Source: Chth-196 sp044376515
GTDB taxonomy: Bacteria > Verrucomicrobiota > Verrucomicrobiia > Chthoniobacterales > Chthoniobacteraceae
Length of the DNA stretch: 20,521 nt
Reading direction: 5' to 3'
Assembly: GCA_044376515.1 (NCBI GenBank)
Contig: JBILKV010000070.1
Span: forward strand, 1-20,521
Shown here piece by piece: positions 15,576-20,521 of this stretch. Under the pieces are notes generated by a model, which did no database searches, had not been told where the DNA came from, and saw nothing but the letters and a program-made list of their open reading frames with translations. Numbering within the stretch: the stretch's first letter is position 1; each line of letters begins with the position of its first letter. Both the position numbers and the translations under genes were made by a program.

Positions 15576-16601
15576 CTACCCGATGGAAACCAACGCCTTG
15601 AGCACCGCGCTTTCAGGCCGCATCCACTGAGTGAAAACCGCGGGGACCTCCTCCAGAGCCGCACGATGGGTCATCCACGGGAGCGCGTTGATGCTTCCGT
15701 GCTCGATCAGCCCGATGATCCTCGAAAAGTCTGGGGAAAGCGCGTTGCGGCTGGCCAGAACGCTGATCTCTCGCCTGTGCATCAGCGGATGTGGAAAATG
15801 CACCTCCTCGGAAGTCACGCCCACGTACACCAGACGGCCCGCAAATCCAACGTACTTGAGTGCTGCGCTCATCGAGTGGTGGCTGCCGGTGGCATCCACG
15901 ACCACCTGTGCCAGGGTGCCTCCCGTCAGTTCCGCCAGGGCGCTCAAATCTGCATCGGTGCCGGTAGCCTCGATGGTATCCGCAACGCCCATCACCTCGC
16001 GTACAAAGCGCAGGCGGTTGGCGTTCATGTCCATCACCACGGTGCGCGCTCCGGAAAGCTTGGCGAACTCCACCACCGACAGGCCGATCGGGCCGGCACC
16101 GATCACCAGGACCACCTCGCCGCTTTGCGGGTTGCCGCGGTCAATGGCGTGACAGCCGATGGCCAACGTCTCCACAAGAGCGAGTTGCTCAAAGCTGAGG
16201 GCGCGCGAAACGTGCAGTTTCCGCGCGGGTACCTTGAAGAAAGGACGCAGCCCTCCGTCGCAATGGACGCCAAGGGTCTGATGGTTCTCGCAGCAGTTCG
16301 TGTGGCCGGTCCTGCAGGAATAACACTTCTGGCAGTTGATGTAGGGCTCCACCGAACAACGGTCGCCCACCCGGATCCCGCCAACTCCCGGCCCCACCGC
16401 CACCACCTCCACCCCCAATTCGTGCCCCGGAATCCTCGGGTAGGAATAGAACGGCATCTTTCCGAGATACCCCGAGTAATCCGTCCCGCAGATCCCCACC
16501 TGATGCACTCGCACGGTTGCCTCGCCCTCCCCGGGCGCGCTCGGATCCGGGATGTCAATCAATTGCCAGTGTTTGGGTTCGGTTAGTTGCAGTGCCTTCA
16601 T
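15576..16601 (-). CDS. Zinc-dependent medium-chain alcohol dehydrogenase
   Basis: This 341-residue NAD(P)-dependent dehydrogenase is complete. Catalytic zinc ligands are C38 (GICGTD), H60-E61 (PGHE) and E144. Structural zinc ligands are C90, C93, C96 and C104, with the classical spacing. The Rossmann motif is GAGPIG at 168-173, and D191 at the end of the second strand favours NAD over NADP. It is closest in general type to sorbitol, galactitol-phosphate and threonine dehydrogenases. In this operon it probably oxidises a secondary alcohol of the sugar acid, perhaps replacing the short-chain dehydrogenase that acts on 2-keto-3-deoxy-L-fuconate in known pathways; that is inference. It has the best ribosome binding site in the operon. 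Confidence 0.88.
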   Translation of the reverse strand: MKALQLTEPKHWQLIDIPDPSAPGEGEATVRVHQVGICGTDYSGYLGKMPFYSYPRIPGHELGVEVVAVGPGVGGIRVGDRCSVEPYINCQKCYSCRTGHTNCCENHQTLGVHCDGGLRPFFKVPARKLHVSRALSFEQLALVETLAIGCHAIDRGNPQSGEVVLVIGAGPIGLSVVEFAKLSGARTVVMDMNANRLRFVREVMGVADTIEATGTDADLSALAELTGGTLAQVVVDATGSHHSMSAALKYVGFAGRLVYVGVTSEEVHFPHPLMHRREISVLASRNALSPDFSRIIGLIEHGSINALPWMTHRAALEEVPAVFTQWMRPESAVLKALVSIG

Positions 16602-16607
16602 CGCGCG

Positions 16608-16613
16608 TCCTTT
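16608..16613 (-). promoter_or_regulatory. Ribosome binding site of the zinc dehydrogenase gene
   Basis: AAAGGA on the minus strand lies six bases upstream of ATG 16601 and is preceded by an A-tract. Most other starts in this operon lack such a site, so this gene may be translated more strongly than its neighbours. Confidence 0.65.
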
Positions 16614-16622
16614 TTTCTTGAA

Positions 16623-17555
16623 TCAGTTGTTCTCCAAGCGTCCCTCGAGGTGCCCGATGTTCCGGACGGGGGCAAAGATCGCCTGAACTTCAGCCAGGAG
16701 CGACGCGTCGATGGATTCCGCCGCCCACTTCGCCCAGTTGGCGATGTTCACAGGGTTGGCCGACCCGGCAACCGTTGTGGCGATGGCCGGATGCGAGATC
16801 GAGAACTGGAGGGCGAGCTTGGCGATGTCGCTGCCCCGTTCCGCGCACAGGGCAGCTGCCCGGCGTGCAGCGGCCTTGACCTCCTCGGGCTCCTTTAACC
16901 AGTCCGGAAGGGGTGCGTTGGTCAACAGTCTGGCCGAAAACGGACCCGCATTCATCACTCCCACCTGCTTTTCCATGAGCAGCGGGAGCAACTCGTCGGC
17001 GAGCCGGTTGTTCTGGAGCGTGTACTGGTTGTAGGAAAGGATGCAGTCGACCTCCACTCTCTGCAGCACCTGCCGGAACACCTTCATCGGGTAGCCGGAG
17101 ATTCCAATGAAGCGGACCTTCCCTTCCTGCTGAACCTTCCGCATTGCAGGGAGGGTTTCTTCGATCACCTGGTTGACGTCCCCGAACTCAATGTCGTGGG
17201 CGAGCAGGATGTCGAGGTGGTCGGTCCCGAGGCGGTGGAGACTCACGTCCACACTTTCAAGGACCCGTTTGAACGAGAAGTCGAAATGATTGAGATCGTA
17301 GCGGCCCAGCTTGGTACAGAGGGTGTAGCGATCCCGCGGCACCCCCTTGAGCGCAACGCCCAGAAGCACTTCGCTCATCCCGCGTCCGTAGAAGGGCGAG
17401 GTGTCGATCAGGTTCAGGCCGTGCTCCAGCGCCACGTGGACGCTGCGCATGGCCTCCTCAAGGGTGATCTTGCGAAATTCCTGCCCCAGCGAGCTGGCGC
17501 CGAAGGACAGGCTGGGAACGGACAGGCCGGTTTTCCCCAAAATGCGGTGTTCCAT
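16623..17555 (-). CDS. Aldo-keto reductase, L-fucose/L-galactose dehydrogenase-like
   Basis: This 310-residue NAD(P)-dependent enzyme has the complete aldo-keto reductase tetrad: D51, Y56, K82 and H120. Segments such as DTSPFYGRG, LAHDIEFGDVNQVIEETLPA, GKVRFIGISGYP and DCILSYNQY closely recall plant L-galactose dehydrogenase and bacterial L-fucose dehydrogenase (D-threo-aldose 1-dehydrogenase), as remembered without a search. L-fucose is 6-deoxy-L-galactose, so both names point to oxidation at C1 to the lactone, which the downstream amidohydrolase could open. ATG 17555 is the start; the longer open frame upstream runs into the mutarotase gene and lacks family similarity. It lies 26 bp after the mutarotase gene and 21 bp before the zinc dehydrogenase. 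Confidence 0.88.
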   Translation of the reverse strand: MEHRILGKTGLSVPSLSFGASSLGQEFRKITLEEAMRSVHVALEHGLNLIDTSPFYGRGMSEVLLGVALKGVPRDRYTLCTKLGRYDLNHFDFSFKRVLESVDVSLHRLGTDHLDILLAHDIEFGDVNQVIEETLPAMRKVQQEGKVRFIGISGYPMKVFRQVLQRVEVDCILSYNQYTLQNNRLADELLPLLMEKQVGVMNAGPFSARLLTNAPLPDWLKEPEEVKAAARRAAALCAERGSDIAKLALQFSISHPAIATTVAGSANPVNIANWAKWAAESIDASLLAEVQAIFAPVRNIGHLEGRLENN

Positions 17556-17581
17556 AGTGTGACGGAGGGCGGTTGATAGAT

Positions 17582-18028
17582 TCAGGTGGTCCGGCATCCC
17601 ATCACCAGCAAAACGTTCGCCCAGAGGGACTGGTCGGCGGTTTGGATGGTCAGCACATGGTCCGCGGAGGCCACCGACTCGTAAAAGTCCCACTTTTGGA
17701 TCGGCTCCAGTTGGAGGGAAAGCCCGGCTGACTCCAACTCCGCCCGGTACTGCGCCCAGACGGGAGGCTCCCCCGCCTGCGCATACGGGTCATCCGCGGG
17801 AATCCCCATGGTGTGGACGGCATCCACTGGAACCGCGCTTAGCAGGGCGCGAAGCACCTGCGTGCAATTGACCACCCCTGGCGTGAGCGCGAGGCTCACG
17901 ACCTCGGCGTTCGGTCCTTTTTTGCTGGAGGCCGGGTAGTTACCGTCCGCGATGAGGATTCTGGCGTGGTGTCCCGCGTGCGCGAGGACCTCGGTGATTT
18001 TCGGATGAAGGAGTTGGTGTTTGAGCAT
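17582..18028 (-). CDS. RbsD/FucU family sugar mutarotase (probable L-fucose mutarotase)
   Basis: This 148-residue protein belongs to the RbsD/FucU family, which interconverts sugar anomers before they enter catabolism. H20 and D28 fall at the same positions as the catalytic His and Asp of RbsD, in HAGHHARILIADGNYP. The C-terminal block FYESVASADHVLTIQTADQ followed by LWANVLL matches the family's ligand-binding end. The usual GHGD or GHTD motif reads GHHA here. Its place beside a C1 aldose dehydrogenase makes sense, since such enzymes use one anomer. FucU is preferred over RbsD by context. It starts at ATG 18028 and is 24 bp downstream of the TIM-barrel gene. Confidence 0.85.
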   Translation of the reverse strand: MLKHQLLHPKITEVLAHAGHHARILIADGNYPASSKKGPNAEVVSLALTPGVVNCTQVLRALLSAVPVDAVHTMGIPADDPYAQAGEPPVWAQYRAELESAGLSLQLEPIQKWDFYESVASADHVLTIQTADQSLWANVLLVMGCRTT

Positions 18029-18052
18029 GGAAACAGAAAAATTTGCCGGCCT

Positions 18053-18865
18053 TCAGCCGATCAGTTTGCGAAAACTTTGCAGGGTTTGCCCAGCGGCGGC
18101 GGCGGAATCGGGCAGCGGCAAAATCTCCGCGGAAAGGTACCCCGCATAGCCAATCTGCCGGAGAGCCTCCACCAACGGTTCCACCGCCATATGCCCGAAA
18201 CCCACCGCCCGCCGATTGGAGTCCGCGAAGTGCACGTGTCCGAGCAGAGGCCCGAGCCCACGCAACGCCGCCGCCGGATCGGACTCCTCAATGTTCATGT
18301 GAAAAAAATCGGACAGGATGCGCACGTTTGCAAATCCCTGTGCCCGTATAAAATCCGCCGCTTCAAGCTGCCGGTTGAAGAGATTGGTCTCGTAGCGGTT
18401 GAGTGGTTCGTAGAGAAAAAACGTACCAGCGGAGGCTGAAGCGGCATCCGCGGCGGCGAGCGCCTCGGCCAGCCACTCAAGTGCCTGCGCGCGATCCACT
18501 CCAGGCTCCACCCTGCCCTGCATCGAGCCAAGGATTGCGGGAGCCCCCAACGCACCGCCGGCCACGGTCATTTCCAGAATGAACTCCAAGGCCCGACGGC
18601 GGATCTCCCCGTCCGGATGACACAGGTGGAGCTTGTGCTTTAACCAACCCGCCCCAGTGCCTACAGCGGCCACCGGCAAGCGGTGCTCTTCGACCAGCGC
18701 CCTGATCTTCAGTGCATCGAGCTCCGCAGGCCCGGAGGCAAAAATCTCAATCCCGCCAAACCCGAGCGAAGACGCCCGCCCAAAGGCGTCCGCAAGACCG
18801 TCCCAATACACAAACGGACCGCCAGCGGCTTCTGGCACCAAAGAAACGGTCAGCGAGGATTTCAT
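18053..18865 (-). CDS. Xylose-isomerase-like TIM barrel protein, possible ketose 3-epimerase
   Basis: This 270-residue protein is of the sugar phosphate isomerase/epimerase family (AP endonuclease 2 fold) and is the first gene of the sugar operon. Candidate metal ligands are E153 (LYEPLNRYE), D186 (LSDFFHMN), H212 (GHVHFAD) and E247 (SAEILP). E159, H189 and R218 are also present. These positions match the active-site residues of D-tagatose 3-epimerase, as remembered, with a constant offset of one. This favours an epimerase or isomerase on a ketose or hydroxy-keto acid over an endonuclease. No phosphate-binding pocket can be judged. The protein starts at ATG 18865 with no visible ribosome binding site. 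The substrate is unknown. Confidence 0.83.
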   Translation of the reverse strand: MKSSLTVSLVPEAAGGPFVYWDGLADAFGRASSLGFGGIEIFASGPAELDALKIRALVEEHRLPVAAVGTGAGWLKHKLHLCHPDGEIRRRALEFILEMTVAGGALGAPAILGSMQGRVEPGVDRAQALEWLAEALAAADAASASAGTFFLYEPLNRYETNLFNRQLEAADFIRAQGFANVRILSDFFHMNIEESDPAAALRGLGPLLGHVHFADSNRRAVGFGHMAVEPLVEALRQIGYAGYLSAEILPLPDSAAAAGQTLQSFRKLIG

Positions 18866-19104
18866 TCAGATCAAAGGTGTTCAACGTGCGGGGGGAGGGC
18901 CGGAAAAGGAAGTGCTGGAGAATCGTGTTTCCGACAAATTCCCTGCGCCCCACCCGAACGGCAGGATGAAGCCAAACAGGGCGGGCGAAGGGAGCCAAGC
19001 GTAACCCATCCGGATCTCCTGTACACGCCACCCCGTGGGGTTCGCGCAAAGAGGCGGGATCCGCCGGGTTCCAGAGAACTGCGCGCCAAGCCCTGCGCAA
19101 AAGA

Positions 19105-19140
19105 AGAACGCCTCTCCTGCTGTTGCAGGAGAGGCGTTCT
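19105..19140 (-). terminator. Perfect 16-bp hairpin, possible leftward terminator or attenuator
   Basis: Arms 19105-19120 and 19125-19140 are exactly complementary around a TGTT loop. Read leftward, the stem is followed by TCTTTTGC, a short U-rich stretch; read rightward, it is followed by CAGGC, with no U-tract. A leftward intrinsic terminator is therefore possible. It lies about 240 bp before the sugar operon start, where no gene end needs it, so attenuation of a long leader, insulation, or a dispersed repeat are all open. Confidence 0.55.
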
Positions 19141-19151
19141 CAGGCTTGTCT

Positions 19152-19222
19152 GGGGAGACACTGTTCTTGGGGGAATCTGTCCTTGGGGGGAAGCCGTCTG
19201 GGGGTGAGCAGAGACTGTTGGG
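19152..19222 (+). repeat. Five phased G-tracts in degenerate repeats
   Basis: G-runs begin at 19152 (4), 19169 (5), 19185 (6), 19200 (5) and 19220 (3). Their starts are 17, 16, 15 and 20 bp apart. The sequence before several of them is similar, of the form TGTCTT or TGTTCTT. They lie between the perfect hairpin and the aldolase promoter. They could be degenerate direct repeats bound by a regulator or a potential long-loop G-quadruplex on the plus strand. Confidence 0.5.
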
Positions 19223-19233
19223 TTTCTTGGAAA

Positions 19234-19263
19234 TTGGCAAACGGTTTTTGTGTTTTTTTTAAT
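19234..19263 (+). promoter_or_regulatory. Sigma-70-type promoter of the aldolase gene
   Basis: TTGGCA (19234-19239) matches the -35 consensus at five of six bases, and TTTAAT (19258-19263) matches the -10 consensus at five of six, with an 18-bp T-rich spacer. Transcription would begin near 19270 and give a leader of about 30 bases before ATG 19301. This supports that start over an in-frame ATG at 19262, which falls inside the -10 element. Confidence 0.55.
19239..19247. promoter_or_regulatory. Palindrome AAACGGTTT in the promoter spacer, candidate operator
   Basis: The nine bases are symmetric around a central G and sit between the -35 and -10 of the aldolase promoter, where a bound repressor would block RNA polymerase. 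The A/T flanks with a C/G centre recall LacI-family half-sites, but the match is short and no regulator gene is in the window. Confidence 0.3.
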
Positions 19264-19300
19264 GGGCGGCTCCACCCGCTCCCCCCTAGGGTCCTTGGCC

Positions 19301-20140
19301 ATGAAAGCTGCCCGCCTCAACCGCCTTTTCAATCCTTCTTCAAAACGCTGTTTTGACGTCGCCGTTGACCACGGATTTTTTAACGAGCCGGACTTTCTGC
19401 AGGGAATCGAATCTATGTCCAAGGTCGTAGCCACCCTGGTAGACGCCGGTCCGGACGCCATCCAGTTGACCGTGGGACAGGCCCGCCACCTCCAGTCGAT
19501 CCCCGGAAAACAGAAGCCGGCGCTGGTGCTGCGCACGGACACCGCCAACGTTTACGGCAGAGAGTTGCCTGCCACGCGGTTCAGCACGACCATCGACGAC
19601 CCCATCCTGCAGGCTGTGCGCCTCGACGCGGCATGTGTCTGCGTGAACCTGTTCCTGATTCCGGGTGCCCCTGACGTGTACGCCCAGTGCATCGAAAACA
19701 TCGTCCGCATGAAAACCCAGTCGGACCACTATGGCATGCCGATGATGGTGGAGCCCCTTGTGTTTCAGCCCAACTCGGAGAAAGGCGGCTACATGGTGGA
19801 CGGGGACCCCCGCAAGATCCTCCCTCTGGTACGCCAGGCCGTTGAACTGGGGGCCGACATCTTGAAGGCGGACCCCACCGACGACGTGTCCGTCTACCAC
19901 AAGGTGGTCGAGACCGCCGGCGACATCCCAGTGCTGGTGCGCGGTGGGGGCCGGGTTTCCGACGCAGAACTTTTAGAACGGACCGCAGCCCTTCTGGGGC
20001 AGGGCGTGAGCGGCATCGTATACGGACGCAACATCATCCAACATCCCCGTCCCGCCGCCATCACTCAGGCTCTGATGGCGATGGTCCACGAGGGAGTGAC
20101 CGCACAACGCGCTCTCGAGTATCTCGGTGAGCCCGTTTGA
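19301..20140 (+). CDS. Class I aldolase of the DhnA/DeoC-LacD type
   Basis: This 279-residue TIM-barrel enzyme belongs to the Schiff-base aldolases related to archaeal-type fructose-bisphosphate aldolase, LsrF and LacD. DVAVDHGFF (19-27) is the conserved N-terminal block, EPLV is at 151-154, and K189 in ILKADPTDD is the probable Schiff-base lysine. RGGGRVSD (214-221) and YGRN (241-244) form the phosphate-binding region, so a phosphorylated substrate is likely. The gene is divergent from the sugar operon and has its own promoter. It may cleave a downstream intermediate of the same pathway, but the non-phosphorylative scheme inferred next door would not supply an obvious substrate. ATG 19301 was chosen by family similarity and promoter position. 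Confidence 0.83.
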   Translation: MKAARLNRLFNPSSKRCFDVAVDHGFFNEPDFLQGIESMSKVVATLVDAGPDAIQLTVGQARHLQSIPGKQKPALVLRTDTANVYGRELPATRFSTTIDDPILQAVRLDAACVCVNLFLIPGAPDVYAQCIENIVRMKTQSDHYGMPMMVEPLVFQPNSEKGGYMVDGDPRKILPLVRQAVELGADILKADPTDDVSVYHKVVETAGDIPVLVRGGGRVSDAELLERTAALLGQGVSGIVYGRNIIQHPRPAAITQALMAMVHEGVTAQRALEYLGEPV

Positions 20141-20259
20141 CGCGGAAGATTTGGAAGGACCTTCAAGGGCGGAAGCGCCACCTCCGGCTTTCACGAGTTC
20201 CTCACAGGTTTTTCAGCCCCTCGGCATCAAACCGCTCAGCACATCGCTTTCGTCGCGGG

Positions 20260-20521
20260 CTAGACCTTGGATAACAGGGTGAGCAGGTGCGGCCCCCGCC
20301 ACTCTTGACTCAAAACTTTGAAGCTTCCCCTGAAACCGTAAGCGGCCCCCCAGCGGTTTGTATCGTCAAAGTAGAGAGGGAAAGTCTCTTCTGTGATGAT
20401 GTTCACATGGGTCGGGTCACGGAACGCAGGTCCGTGCGGAAAGGCCGGGGTGAAGGACAGGAAAGTCCCCGAGGGGATGAGTACCCGCCAAACCTCATTC
20501 ATCAGTTCAATGAAAGCGTTT
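20260..20521 (-). CDS. SAM-dependent methyltransferase, C-terminal part (5' truncated)
   Basis: About 87 residues of the C-terminal half of a class I methyltransferase (methyltransferase type 11 fold) are present, and the frame is still open at the window edge. FIELMNEVWRVLIPSGTFL is the typical strand and helix after the motif that lines the SAM pocket. FRDPTHVNIITEETF, YFDDTNRWGAAYGF and QEWRGPHLL follow. Such proteins often modify glycans or small metabolites, but the target is unknown. The SAM-binding motif lies outside the window. It converges on the aldolase gene with 119 bp between the stops and no strong terminator there. Confidence 0.78.
   Translation of the reverse strand, partial: NAFIELMNEVWRVLIPSGTFLSFTPAFPHGPAFRDPTHVNIITEETFPLYFDDTNRWGAAYGFRGSFKVLSQEWRGPHLLTLLSKV

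Larger units (their letters stand above)
18866..19300. other. 435-bp non-coding divergent region between the sugar operon and the aldolase
   Basis: No convincing gene is present. The right half carries a perfect hairpin (19105-19140), a run of phased G-tracts (19152-19222) and the aldolase promoter (19234-19263). The left half, 18866-19104, would hold the start of the sugar operon transcript. It contains a CCCCGTGGGG palindrome near 19032 and an imperfect GGCGG/CCGCC dyad near 19053, but I could not find a convincing minus-strand -35/-10 pair. A short minus-strand open frame that crosses the hairpin has unlikely composition and is not called. Confidence 0.6.

Noticed and set aside
14367..16586. 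Plus-strand open frame of 739 codons opposite the lactonase and zinc dehydrogenase genes
   Set aside because: Both opposite-strand genes have full catalytic motifs. This frame is rich in His, Arg and Pro with no recognisable domain.
18881..19240. Minus-strand open frame of 119 codons upstream of the sugar operon
   Set aside because: It starts at TTG, crosses the perfect hairpin and G-tracts, and has Pro/Ser-rich low-complexity composition, so it is better explained as non-coding.
20154..20164. Palindrome GAAGGACCTTC after the aldolase gene as a terminator
   Set aside because: The stem is only five pairs around one base, which cannot form a stable RNA hairpin, and no U-tract follows.

Overview
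The window reads as a GC-rich, tightly packed bacterial chromosome segment, most likely from a Verrucomicrobiota member or a relative in the PVC group. That placement is inferred from the MoxR/DUF58/double VWA/giant coiled-coil operon, the fucose-type sugar genes and the sialate O-acetylesterase. No rRNA or marker gene is present to confirm it. No tRNA, CRISPR array, transposase or phage gene was seen.

Layout. Positions 2-796 hold the 3' part of a sialate O-acetylesterase. Positions 950-2636 hold an overlapping acyltransferase pair that resembles OlsB/OlsA (ornithine lipid) or GlsB/GlsA (glycine lipid) enzymes. On the minus strand, 13605 down to 2630, lies a five-gene operon: a MoxR AAA+ ATPase, a DUF58 protein, a BatA-type VWA protein, a second membrane VWA protein, and a 1412-residue membrane-anchored Ala-rich coiled-coil protein. 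A DUF2071 gene (13888-14637) faces the other way across a 282-bp region with a hairpin and palindromes.

Positions 18865 down to 14688 hold a second minus-strand operon that looks like non-phosphorylative catabolism of L-fucose or a related L-sugar. In transcription order it encodes a TIM-barrel epimerase/isomerase, an RbsD/FucU mutarotase, an L-galactose/L-fucose dehydrogenase-like aldo-keto reductase, a zinc alcohol dehydrogenase, and an L-fuconolactonase-like amidohydrolase. In the inferred scheme the mutarotase supplies the right anomer, the aldo-keto reductase oxidises it to a lactone, and the amidohydrolase opens the lactone. The dehydratase needed next is not in the window. Across a 435-bp non-coding region a class I aldolase of the DhnA/DeoC type (19301-20140) is transcribed rightward from a recognisable promoter. 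The right edge carries the C-terminal part of a SAM-dependent methyltransferase on the minus strand.

The least explained parts are the giant coiled-coil protein with its MoxR/VWA partners, and the non-coding region 18866-19300, which holds a perfect 16-bp hairpin, a phased series of G-runs and a promoter with a palindrome in its spacer.
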